A stretch of DNA of 64,000 nt, taken from contig CAUJGJ010000083.1 of assembly GCA_963170055.1 (NCBI GenBank), positions 1,616,101-1,680,100 of the forward strand. Reading direction: 5' to 3'. Below the pieces are notes generated by a model, which had not been told where the DNA came from, ran no database searches, and was given only the letters and a program-made list of their open reading frames with translations. Positions 53,947 to 63,196 of the stretch are shown piece by piece (position 1 is the first letter of the stretch; the number at the start of each line of letters is the position of its first letter). This DNA is from Halisarca cf. caerulea (Eukaryota > Porifera > Demospongiae > Chondrillida > Halisarcidae). The position numbers and the translations under genes are program-made.

Positions 53947-54357
53947 CTCCATTGCCAGTGAACATTGTGTTGTGAATGGCGAACAAATTCAAGAAGTCTG
54001 TAGCTTTGAGTATTCAGGGAGCAGCCTGGAATCCACTTGAAGTGTAGATAAGGAAGTGGACAGCAGGCTACAGAAAGCGTGAACAATTTATCAGATGTGG
54101 AGACACAAAGTGTTTTGAAGTCGTAACCTCAGCATAGGAACTAAGGTACGGGAGTTCCAATCACTGGTGCTGTCGGTCCTTCTTTATGGTACAGAGACCT
54201 GGTCTATGAATCAACAGAATACAAGGAATCTGAAGACATTCCAGATGTGGTGTTTAAGAGATATATTAGGGTTTACTCTGCTGGAGAATAAGAGGAATGA
54301 AGACATACTAAGAATAGCAGGTCAGCCACCCATTGAGAATGAATTGAGGACATGACA
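53947..54357 (+). pseudogene. LINE reverse-transcriptase C-terminal fragment, degenerate
   Basis: One frame reads NGEQIQEVCSFEYSGSSLES, then SVDKEVDSRLQKA, then VLSVLLYGTETWSM and LKTFQMWCLRDILGFT, ending near GQPPIENELRT. These match the order of motifs after the RT catalytic core in many LINE proteins: the I..V..F.YLG segment, the R..KA segment, the LLYG.E.W segment and the CLR.ILG segment. The frame carries three in-frame TGA codons and lacks the catalytic YADD region, the (TG)n tract occupying its 5' side. It is a dead, 5'-truncated copy of a different family from the one at 54.65 kb. Confidence 0.75.
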
Positions 54358-54640
54358 ATTGCTTATGTTACTATTTTCCTCACACATGTCTTACCAAGCC
54401 CATTTCACTCATGGTACTTGTGCCCGAGACTTTTTCCTTCCATGTAATTTCTTGCTAATAATTCCAATGGTTATCTCTCTCTCACCTCTTTCTTGATTGA
54501 TTAACATAATATAATATGATTAATATATCTATGACTGTGAACAGAATAAAAATTTCTGTCATTTTTCTAATCGCCTTATGATGGGACATAATGTCTGGTC
54601 AAAGTTGGTGACAGACAAAGCAGAGATTTAAATGTGAATG
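54358..54640. other. Non-coding spacer between LINE fragments
   Basis: AT-rich sequence with no ORF, hairpin or repeat that I can recognise. Confidence 0.5.
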
Positions 54641-54644
54641 TGTG

Positions 54645-55735
54645 CGTCTGCTAGGACTGTGTCCTCTCTCCAGTGTTATTTGCTCTGTACATAGATAGGT
54701 TGGTGGATCAGCTGAAGAGAGCCAGAAGCGGGATTGAGTGTGTTGGAGAGATCACACCAGGCTTGCCTTTTTGCTGATGATACAGCTTTGTTTGCTCCGG
54801 ATGGGTCAGAGATCAAGAAGAGTTTGGATGTTCTGGTAGAGGGGTGCAGAGATGGAGGGTTAGCAAGTCTGGAATCATGCATGTGAGGCAGAAGAAACTG
54901 AGTGGCTAGGATGGATGTTAGTATGTTATTGACAATGAAGAGATTCCCATGGTGGAGCAGAATAGATACTTGGGGTGTGTAGTTGACGAGCATTTGAAGT
55001 TGAAGAGCATGGTGGAAGAAAGAGCTATGGCAGGCAAGACGGCCTTGGGTGCTTGGTTAAATAGGTGAAGGACAGAGTTAGGTGATATAGGGGTGGGGGT
55101 GTTTAGGAAGCTTATGACATCATTGGTGGACCCAACTATGCTCTATGGGTCGGAGATTTGGGGGTGCAATCATGGGATCTGATGAAGATAGAGCACTGAG
55201 GTTCAGATGAGGACCCTGAGGTTGTTCTTTGGTGTTGGAACTCTCCACCCAAAAGTTACACTTTTAGCTGAGACAGGGGACCTACTGGTCAAGTAGTTGG
55301 TAAGGATGCCGTGTGTGATGTTCTGGAGTAAGGTCCAGCAGAGCACAAGATGACCAGCAGAACATATGATGGACCATTGTTAAGGCGGATAATGTGGATG
55401 CAGTAAGGTTGGGTAGAGGTACTTCGATTGTTAAGATGAACATGTGTTGGGTGCAGTGTGGGTGGAAGGATGTAATTAGTGTGGAGGTGCTCAAGGAGTT
55501 GTCGACTCAGTGTGGAAGTGAGAGAGATGCTTGAGGCTATTGCCTGGAGGAAAGTATGGAAACTGAGAGGAGGCACAGCAGGATTTGAAGTGGAGACGGG
55601 AAGATGAAGAGGTGTGACAAGAGAGGAAAGAGTGTGCAAAAGGATGTGACAGTTGTGAAGTGGAATGGAGCATTGGTTGAAGAGGTGTGAGGCATGGGAA
55701 TCACAGTACATACAATTGGAGGAATGGATGTAATG
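54645..55735 (+). pseudogene. Degenerate LINE reverse transcriptase (RT core to C-terminus)
   Basis: The + strand encodes, across several frameshifts and stops, CVLSPVLFALYIDRLVDQL (RT motif with LSP.LF), then after a one-base shift ADDTALFAPDGSEIKKSLDV (the catalytic A/DD box). Next come NRYLGCVVDEHLK-like sequence, a KTALGAWLN stretch, VDPTMLYGSEIWGC and MRTLRLFFGVGTLHP. At the 3' end lie VETGRW, EERVCK, HWLKRCEAWES and EEWM pieces in shifting frames, which match the cysteine/histidine C-terminal region of such proteins. No endonuclease domain or intact frame remains. The - strand frames of up to 177 codons across 55,289-55,822 are shadows of this relic. Confidence 0.8.
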
Positions 55736-56018
55736 GCACAGTGACAAGTGCAGCACCCAGGATGCTACTGCATCCCTGCTGTCTGCTGCACCATAGATAC
55801 TACAAACTATTGCTGCATCCACGAACTATGAATTGTTAGTTATTATTTCATGGATGTGGCATGAAATATTTGGTCGACCCTGCATATTTTATGTGCAAGT
55901 CTTCTTCCTTTACTTTGATGTAAATGCTACATGGGGCCAGTATGTGTCCTAGTGCCAGTGGGCACGATGCATTCAAATATATTGAGTGATACGTAAGTAT
56001 TCGTAGCTTGACGTAAAA
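55736..56018. other. Non-coding stretch
   Basis: No gene or repeat recognised. The - strand has an open frame without domain features. Dyad GTGCCAGTGGGCAC at 55,953-55,966 is minor. Confidence 0.4.
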
Positions 56019-56129
56019 ATGGCGGCACTTCCAGGACGAGCTTTTAGCTTGATTGGAGAATTGGTTGTCTCTGTTACCAGCTGGCAAGTGCGTTTTTGCT
56101 CATACTGCTTGCTATTTATCACCTTTTAA
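56019..56129 (+). CDS. Candidate small ORF or first exon, unrecognised (weak)
   Basis: A 36-codon frame opens with ATG in a strong initiation context (AAAAATGGCGG; A at -3 and G at +4) and begins MAALPGRAFSLIGELVVSVT. It is followed by SWQ and a hydrophobic C-terminal stretch. A non-canonical GC donor (GCAAGT) lies at 56,084, so it could be the first coding exon of a gene running right, possibly towards the exon-like stretches at 60.0-60.6 kb, but the phases of these do not join directly and no exon between them was found. I know no homologue. It may equally be chance. Confidence 0.2.
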   Translation: MAALPGRAFSLIGELVVSVTSWQVRFCSYCLLFITF

Positions 56130-56265
56130 GTCGAGGTTACTATTGTTAGTGCGTTGTAGTGCACTAGAAGTAGGTTATCAGCTATCTATCATTTTGTTTT
56201 CAGCTACTTAGAGCCGACGGGGCAGTTTGGAAAGGTGGGATTTGTCATGCGATAATTGACCCTGT

Positions 56266-56389
56266 CCAAAAGTGGTTCTCGGCTATTTCTAGCTGCCAAA
56301 AGTGGTCCTGTCGTACAAGTTTTGGTAGCTAAAGTGCCCTTTGCCAAAAGTGGTTCTGGAGAGGACCACAGTTGGCACCACTTTTGGCA
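56266..56389. repeat. Cluster of CCAAAAGTGGTYCT repeats ending in a 13-bp hairpin
   Basis: The motif occurs as direct copies at 56,266-56,279, 56,294-56,309 and 56,342-56,357, and once inverted at 56,377-56,389. The third and the inverted copy form a perfect 13-bp stem (TGCCAAAAGTGGT with ACCACTTTTGGCA) around a 22-nt loop. The loop itself contains GAGGACCACAGTTGGC. Confidence 0.8.
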
Positions 56390-56574
56390 TGTGAAAACTA
56401 GCTAGTATAGAATATCCATGGTCCAAGGTACCTTTTTGACAGCTCATTATTATTAGTGTTTTTTTGTATTTAGCTTTCAGCTAAAAATATTGTAGTACTA
56501 TAGCATAGATACTAGAAAACATGGTCCTAGTACGTATATGATACTGTTGTTAATTGTAATGTTTAAATTAATTA
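56390..56574. other. Non-coding stretch
   Basis: AT-rich sequence following the hairpin cluster; nothing recognised. Confidence 0.4.
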
Positions 56575-56579
56575 AGTGT

Positions 56580-56639
<60 letters not shown>
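56575..56639. repeat. (TG)n microsatellite
   Basis: About 65 bp of nearly pure TG repeat with one TGTATG interruption near the left end. Confidence 0.95.
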
Positions 56640-56642
<3 letters not shown>

Positions 56643-57880
56643 ACATCGTCCAGTTGGTGTGAGTGTCTGTCCAGTTGGCATGAGTGTCGGGTTAGTAGTC
56701 TTTTATGAGAGCTTAATCCTGTTGCCAGCAGGTGGTGCTTTTAAAGGGATGAAATTTGTGACTCTCAGCAGCTTGTATTACAGGTAAAATCATATCTGTC
56801 AGCCTTAACTACTGAAAGTATTAAATATGACTTGGGTATTTCATTATCATTCAGACTCTTAGCAGGGTGCTGATCATTGGCCGGTTCCCTAGATGCTATT
56901 AGCCTGGATATTACCGAGTTTAGGGTTGGGAATCACTGCTGCTGTGAGTTAGGTGGATATGCCATCGCTCTTCAGCCACAGCCCAGCCCTCCCCATCTCG
57001 TGGGGCTTGCAACCTCACAGATGGGCAACCCCTGAATGCACGAGGGGACCATCAGGGATGGTGGGGGGTAGCTGGGCCCATATCCAGAGGGTCTCTCCCT
57101 TACTGATGTATGGTGGCTCACCCCCCCCCCCCCCCATTGGGCCTCTTTGGGGCCCAACAGTGGGGGGCAGAATTGTAAAATATGTATCTGCTTTCATTTA
57201 CATATATTAAGTGTTCACATAAGGTAGAACCACATTCTATAAATCATCACACGTGTCTGCCATGACATCATACAATATCCAACAATGTAACAAAAAGTTT
57301 GATTCTGCCTCCTAACCAGTATTGAAGGATAATATGCGTTTAATTACTATGCAAGGTGTACACTGCCCCCTCCAAAGCTTATATGTTCCATGCACTGCCA
57401 CTGCAATAATTTTGCGACATCTCTGTGTACTTTCCCATACTATTCAGTATTGGTATCACTTATTCTGCCTGATCTCTTGTTTGAGTCACAATCAATGACT
57501 TCTATGCTGACTTTTGTGTCTCCCACTGTCAGCTGCTGTAGAATTATGGATTTACCACAATTGTGAAACTAATTACTAAAGCTGCATAATGTTTAACATA
57601 TATGTACATACTTTTTAGTATTGAATTAATTGTTTAAATTGATTCTCATGCCTTACTTAATACTATAGATACATGTGTACAAACATAGACACTATATACT
57701 ACATAACCATACATAGTGTCTATTGTACAAGGGTGTGAAACTGTTGAAAATGGTAAAAGGATGTAGAATTGACTAGGACTGTGCAAAAGGCTTTTGTGAA
57801 AGGGGTCTTCTAAAATATTCAACATAAGGATAAGCCATAGATGGACAAAGAGCAAAACAGGCACAGGGCTAGAAGAGCGT
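56640..57880. other. Non-coding stretch with a C15 tract and small hairpin
   Basis: No gene recognised. A G+C-rich patch at about 56,975-57,175 holds a 15-base C run at 57,121-57,135; open frames there are proline/glycine-rich by composition. A 10-bp perfect stem (TAGACACTAT at 57,686-57,695 with ATAGTGTCTA at 57,713-57,722) forms a 17-nt-loop hairpin. The - strand open frame at 57,646-57,864 has no domain I recognise. Confidence 0.45.
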
Positions 57881-58579
57881 ACAGCACAAGTCCGAAAAAA
57901 TTTACAGTCTCACGCATGCTCTTTTGCGCATTCGCGTGAGACTATTGCGAGCAAAATCACAAGATCGCGTGCATTATTTGCGCAAAATCTTGAGCGCGAA
58001 CATCTTCAGCTTAGCAATAGTTGTAAGAATTACATACAAGCATTCTTTCTGAAACACGCTGCTCTGAATTTGGCAGTCATCTGTTCTGACAATTTGGGTT
58101 TTCGTTCAATTTGTCTTCCAGAGCCATAGCTTTGTCTAAAAACATGTACGTCCAGGTGTGTCTGTCTTTGGTCTTCCTAAACACTTTCTGTTCTTGCCCA
58201 TGCCTGTCACTGGGTGTTTTGTAATAGTGCTAGTCACGGTTTTCTGTACAAGCCTGCTTAAAAGCACACCGATAAAATAGAACAGTTTAGAAGAACTACG
58301 TACATTTACTAGTACGAAAATCCAGCAAATTCAAAGCAAAGTTGCCGTACTTCTTTCACTTTTATTAGGCCTCTGTAATTTTGGATATCCTTCTATTTCT
58401 GCTTGTCCACTGGTCAGCTAGTGATTTCTTGTAAACATTGTCTGAAGAGTCTGCAATTTGTGTGCAGTCTCGAAAGGCAGTCTTGCATGATCACGTAATA
58501 TTTGCTTAATATCATGCACTATTGCGTGAGTGGGTCGCACGAGATTTCACGAAATAGTGCAAGTAACGTTTGACCTGTA
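57880..58579. mobile_element. Candidate foldback/MITE-like element with terminal hairpins
   Basis: The possible ends read TACAGCACAAG (57,880) and, reverse-complemented from the right, TACAGGTCAAA (58,579), an imperfect match of 8 in 11. Near each end sits a hairpin: AGTCTCACGC/GCGTGAGACT (57,906-57,915 with 57,934-57,943) on the left and GCACTATT/AATAGTGC (58,516-58,523 with 58,553-58,560) on the right. Both ends are CpG-rich relative to their surroundings. No protein is encoded. The hairpins are certain; the element boundaries are an inference. Confidence 0.35.
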
Positions 58580-58770
58580 CCATAGATACGTACATCAGGC
58601 TGGATGTTATATATAAGACTGGAGAGAATTTAGTGAGACTAAGTGCACTGTGTAAACTCTTACATCCTGTACATATACAGTAGTGCATATGTACAATGCA
58701 ACTCCCTCCTACCACCACCATCACATTCCTGCAAGAAACCTAACTCCCCATGCACCATATGCAATATGCA

Positions 58771-59115
58771 TACTGTATAGCAGGAAACTTTGGCGAGGGT
58801 TTTAATTTGGTGTTTTGGCAGATTTGTGGAAGAAATGCCAAATTTAAAAGTTGTCAATATTGTAATCATTGCGCAATCTATGTTTTCTGCACTTATTTCG
58901 TGCATACTTCTCTCAGCCGCCATGTTTTTAATGTATAAGATGGTGGCAGAGCAACAATCTCACTACGATCGTGGGATGAAACCCCTCAGAAATCATTTAA
59001 ACTAACAATAGTTTATAGCATTTATGTTAAATTGGCCAAATTTAATTTTCGCCAATACCATCTGGAAACGAATTCTCCGAATATAATGCTTGCCAAAATT
59101 TCCCGCTATACGGTA
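58771..59115. mobile_element. Short MITE with about 27-bp terminal inverted repeats, TA-flanked
   Basis: The left end reads TACTGTATAGCAGGAAACTT then TGGCGAG. The right end, reverse-complemented, reads TACCGTATAGCGGGAAATTT then TGGCAAG, 23 of 27 matching. Looser inverted similarity (GGCGAGGGTTTTAATTTGG with GGCGAAAATTAAATTTGGC) extends inwards. TA at both outer edges fits a TA target duplication, giving a 341-bp body. Open frames on both strands that translate the ends as YCIAGNFG and YRIAGNFG are by-products of the inverted repeat. Confidence 0.7.
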
Positions 59116-59700
59116 TGTACTTGCAGTACATATGTCTGACTGATACCAGTACAAGTTTGTATGTATTATTGCACGTATTTGTGTTCTCTCAGGAGGATTC
59201 AGAAGTGTTTCGGCTGTCTGTGCAGTATGCACAATCCAATTTTAAGTGAGTTTTTCACAACCTTTGCTGTTTAGGTTACTCATTTTGATAGCTATGTATA
59301 CCTCGCAGAAGGTTTCATGATATTCACATGCAATGTTATTTGTATTGACTAAGCAGTCATTTCCAGTGGAGACTACTGTACGTCTAGCTACACTTTTATT
59401 TTTTAAGAGGTGAAACTTTTATGAATCTTGTATGTTGGTATTTTCCATTTTATACTCAAGAACAGGTACATTTAGCCATTGCACAACAGTCCAATCTCAA
59501 ATTTTAGCAGGTGTAAACTTTTCTGGAAGGCTTCCAATCTGCGCAAATTGTGAATATAAAACCAAGTAAAAATTGGAGTGTACTTACTGTATATGGTGTT
59601 TACTGCTAGAACATATACGTATTGCTTTCCAGCATCTTCCTAAAAGCATAGCATTTATTATTCACTGTGGTAGCATGTCCTCAGTATGACTTAGGCACAT
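59116..59700. other. Non-coding stretch
   Basis: AT-rich; I see no gene, repeat or hairpin of note. Confidence 0.4.
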
Positions 59701-59712
59701 GGATACATGGCT

Positions 59713-59874
59713 CCCCCCCCCCCCCCTCATTCACAAGGATGCCTTTGCCCCCCCCCCCTTGGGACCATTTCTAAACGAAGGCCTGCACACACGTGCACGC
59801 ACACACTAACCCAAAACACACACACGCGCGCGCTCACGCAAATACACACAAACCCAAAGTGCACACACACACAA
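59713..59874. repeat. Low-complexity region: two poly-C runs and a CA/CG-rich tract
   Basis: A 14-base C run (59,713-59,726) and an 11-base C run (59,748-59,758) are followed by imperfect (CA)n with a CGCGCGCG core from about 59,785 to 59,874. The alternating purine-pyrimidine CACGCGCG portion is of a type that can adopt Z-DNA. Confidence 0.85.
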
Positions 59875-60013
59875 GTAACATGAAACATTAACAACAAGAA
59901 TCCTTCATGACACTACCGCTAACAGAGAAATGTTAAGCAGCAAATAGTAAAGGCTAACCGAAAAATGACAAACACTGACCGAGAGATGTACATGGTTAAA
60001 ATTTACTTTGTAG

Positions 60014-60603
60014 TCTTTTGGTGGTGACTCTGAGAATGAGAAAGATTGCTGGAGTATGTCTTTGAACACAATCTGGATACGACAGATCGTTTCACCTTTT
60101 CAAAGTCGGATTACTTGTATGGAGATATTGTGTGTGGGCTTAGATGTAGAGAGAAATTGCTCTGAAGAAGATGGTTTCTACAGTAGTAATAAGAAGTACG
60201 TACAAGGAGCATGGGATGATCAGACATTACAGAAGCATTAGTGGAATCAAATGTGCCTAGAAGTGTCACGAACAAGGTTTAAGGGTTGTAAGGGAAGAGA
60301 AAAATATGCGTGTAGTATTTCGCGAACCTAAAACAGCTAACCGCTATAACCGGAAACTGTCAAACATGAAGCACTAATGGCGCTAGACAAGAAACAGAAA
60401 CGACAAATGCCAACGGCTAGTAGCCTTTTTATCGAGCCGTACTTTATTGTCCAACACAGCAATTTTCAAAACACTACATATATTTTTGTAGCCAGAATAT
60501 TTTTTATTTTCTGTTTATTTCCAGATTCCATCGATTCCTTGATGTAAATGACCATGCCATTACTCAAAGAATTGAAGGGTTAGGGCTGTTCATTGATGTG
60601 TAG
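60014..60603 (+). CDS. Candidate two-exon 3' gene end, unrecognised (weak)
   Basis: A possible exon at 60,014-60,195 follows TTACTTTGTAG and ends before GTACGT. It is open in the frame of FGGDSENEKDCWS and, at its end, NCSEEDGFYSSNKK. A second stretch, 60,525-60,603, follows an excellent acceptor (TTTTCTGTTTATTTCCAG) and reads FHRFLDVNDHAITQRIEGLG then LFIDV and TAG. The donor leaves two bases of a codon and the acceptor supplies one (AA plus A, Lys), so the reading frame is kept across a 329-bp intron. I recognise no domain. Against it: another frame of the first stretch (ERLLEYVFEHNLDTTDRFTF...) looks equally protein-like but stops at TGA, and no AATAAA follows closely. Confidence 0.3.
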
Positions 60604-61427
60604 CAATGTATTATGTGACTGTACGTTTCACTCTTTTACATGAATACTTGCACTTATTATGTTGCCCTTTATGTGTCCATATGTACAGTACATGTCATTT
60701 AAAAGTTTATCATGATATATTTACAACTACTATACGATGAAATTACTATCATAATACAAAGAGAGAACAATCATTTTGTGTTTAGAAACTACACCAAATT
60801 GTGTAGTGCTTCATAAGAAGAAAAAGGTGTTGGTATCGTACTGTATATGCATGAGGAGTTCTGCATCTTCTGCCTTATGATAACATCTGAGTTCGTGCAA
60901 GAGTCATTTTCAGCAAATTTTCCAATGACATACAGTAAGTGTGCATAGTTTGCATTTGCAGTGAGAGACTCCCGGTAGATTCATCCTGGAAAACTCACCC
61001 CGTGCAGTTGCTGTTAGCAGCGAAGTATAAGAAGGTTGATACTTATGTCTTACAAGCAATTTTGTAACTCAGTGAATGTACATAGTTTTGTCATGCATTT
61101 TCTTGTGGTACAGCTGCCATCTTTGACTTCGTCATTAACTTTCGACGACTGTCCTAATCCTTTCTTTCCCCATATGGAGTTCTGTCCTTTCGTGCTTAGC
61201 CTTTTAAACTGAAGTTTTGTACAAATAGAGGGCACATTTAGACCCTTGTTGTGCCATTGTCTCCTTTGCGTAGTCGGAATAAATTTTTTCTTAAGTCGAA
61301 CATGAAATATTACTTAGGAGCAGCGAATGAACAAGGTGAGATATGCCTGTTTTCGCAAATGATGCTAGAAATATGATTTTGTCTTAATCGTCATCTGATT
61401 GTCGTACAATGATTTTACCATCACAAT
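60604..61427. other. Non-coding stretch
   Basis: No gene recognised. A - strand frame at about 61,050-61,310 stays open for roughly 85 codons and is rich in Lys, Thr and Ser, without any domain I know. No ATG opens it. Confidence 0.35.
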
Positions 61428-61740
61428 ATTCAGGGTTGATGTTTGGTGACATCACCTTCTGCCCCGTACGCATGGGCGTGAATGGGGGCTCCACCTGACC
61501 CAGCCTTTTATGCCAAACATTAGACTTGACTTCTGAGTTAGTTACAAGTTAGTGGTAAGTTGATAGGGCACAGTACAGGAGCCTGGCTGTGGCATTTAGC
61601 CAACAGTGCCAGCTAACATCAGATGGCCTGAAGCCAGAGGTGGCTTGTGATGGTGATAATGGGCGACCATCGGCATTGCCCAGAAGTCAGCTCAATTAAT
61701 TCAGGGTTAATGTTTGGTTAACCCAAGTTAATTGAGCAGA
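61428..61740. repeat. Short direct repeats and a nested palindrome
   Basis: ATTCAGGGTTGATGTTTGGT (61,428-61,447) recurs with one mismatch at 61,699-61,718, and CCAAACATT, the inverse of its core, lies at about 61,514. The right copy sits inside a nested inverted repeat: outer arms GCTCAATTAA/TTAATTGAGC (61,690-61,699 with 61,728-61,737) and inner arms GGGTTAA/TTAACCC (61,704-61,710 with 61,718-61,724). It could be a worn MITE or SINE end; no more can be said. Confidence 0.5.
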
Positions 61741-62057
61741 CACATGCTGCGTTCAAAAGGGGCAGGTGTCACATGAACCCCACCCCGGGCCTGTTATGCG
61801 CATGCGCAATCAAGTCCCACGTGTTCCACTCGTGGTAGTGCAGTTAAGCTCACGTTTTTCGGTGCTGTGACAAGTTGTTATCCCCTTCCTACCACACCCT
61901 TTAGGTTTAGGTGTACATGTACATATAGCACTCCAGACCTGTAATTTTAGGCTCACGTTAGCTTAGGTTAAGAACGGATCTCCAGGGGGAGCATCTCTCC
62001 TGTGATAAGGTGCGGGTCAGGTATCTGCCATGTGGGTCGCTATATATTGCCAGGCAG

Positions 62058-62078
62058 AATGGCATCTATTCATCAAAA
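62058..62078. repeat. Left copy of 21-bp inverted repeat of the transposon
   Basis: Begins AATGGCATCTATTCATC and runs to 62,078. It is identical to the reverse complement of 63,906-63,926, and is the reason a MASIHQ peptide appears in open frames at both ends of the element. Confidence 0.9.
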
Positions 62079-62159
62079 TGGCGCTCACGCATGTGTGGGG
62101 AAGGTGGGGCAGCTGTACTATGTGGATAGTGTGTATAATTCGACTCGTTTCGACAACAA

Positions 62160-63196
62160 ATGCCTTCTCACGCTAACTGTGTCATTCCTGGCTGCCCAAA
62201 CAGGAAAGGTAAGTGCAAATGGGGCTTATTCCAAGCGACCACGATGTTCAAGGACAAAAAGTATACGTATAGCGTCGTTTGTGTGGTTCCCGACTAGACA
62301 AGGTTAGTTGCGGAAATACTCCCCCATTGTGCAAGGCAGTATCCTTTCATCGACTCCCTAAGGACGTTGGAACCCGTGGTGTGCTCAGGAGAAAGTGGCT
62401 AGCTCGCATTCCAAGGGAGAATACGCCAGTATCTGCTAACTTTTATCTCTGTGGTGTTCATTTCCCTGCTACCCATCCCGACAACGAATACGATACTCCT
62501 GCAAAATTCATGGGCAAACCCGTCATTGTAAAGCATTCTAGTCATGCCTCTATCTACCAAGGCACCTTTCTACCAAGCAATCCCTACACCAGAGATAGAT
62601 TTAGAAGTAGACGATTCGGGCACCAGAGCCGAAGATCCCAGTATTTGCAGTGCAACTATCCTGACCAAATCGATCGAAGACCCCATAAGAAACAGATACA
62701 GGACCAGAGGAAGACCATCGAAGATCTTGAGAAGAGAGTATTAGGTTTGGAGACTTTACTTGCTGAGTCTCGTGCTGAAGTAGATTCCTTAAAGTTTTCT
62801 GTTCACAAACTGAGAGCTGCTCCAGCAAGTTTTGCATTCTACACCGGTTTGACAGTGGAGGTTTTTGATGACATATTGCAACTAGTTAAGAGTGCAGCTT
62901 TGTCTTTGACATACGGGGGAGTAGTGGATCCAGAGGAACCAAAGAAGCGTGCAGGAAATCAATCACTTAGTGTAGATGCAGAACTCTTGTTGACATTGAT
63001 GAAACTTAGGCATAACTTTCCTGAGTTAGATTTGGCACAATGATTCTCTATCAGCCAATCCACTGTATCTCGATTTTTTTCTACCTGGGTGCTTTGTTTA
63101 TACCATACTTTTATAGAGATCAACATCTGGCCATCTCGGGCACTAGTCAACAAGTACATGCCAAGGAGTTTAAAGAAATTAAAGTTACATTTTTAG
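62160..63196 (+). pseudogene. THAP-type transposase gene, truncated and carrying a nonsense codon
   Basis: Exon 1 (62,160-62,208) encodes MPSHANCVIPGCPNRK. A donor GTAAGT at 62,209 and acceptor GCAAGGCAG ending at 62,339 give a 131-bp phase-1 intron whose removal joins it to SFHRLPKD. The result is a complete THAP zinc finger: C7, C12, C54, H57 (C-x4-C-x41-C-x2-H), with the invariant Trp at 36 and Phe at 58. A basic, Arg-rich linker and a coiled coil (QIQDQRKTIEDLEKRV onward) follow, then FYTGL and the helix-turn-helix of IS5-like transposases (LLLTLMKLRHNF..LDLAQ). A TGA at 63,041-63,043 interrupts the helix-turn-helix just before FSISQSTVSRFFSTW. CGA (Arg) is usual there, so a C-to-T change at a CpG is likely. 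The frame runs on through PSRALVNKYMPRSLKK to TAG at 63,194. The DDE catalytic domain that should follow is absent. Confidence 0.75.

Noticed and set aside
53744..54086. His-Thr and Cys-Val rich ORFs on both strands
   Set aside because: These are translations of the (TG)n microsatellite; the same holds for the + strand frame at 56,578-56,787.
55289..55822. 177-codon minus-strand ORF
   Set aside because: It is antisense to a recognisable decayed LINE on the + strand and shows no domain of its own.
56953..57210. 85-codon ORF rich in Pro and Gly
   Set aside because: Its length depends on a C15 tract and G-rich patch; opposite-strand frames are equally open, and no domain is seen.
61050..61310. 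Minus-strand open frame of about 85 codons (HVRLKKKFIPTTQRRQWHNK...)
   Set aside because: No ATG start, no clear splice sites fitted and no domain recognised; left as non-coding, though a short exon cannot be excluded.
62002..62307. 101-codon plus-strand ORF at the transposon's left end
   Set aside because: It runs through the 21-bp inverted repeat and reads the transposase exon 1 and intron in a different frame; the peptide MASIHQ at both element ends comes from the inverted repeat.
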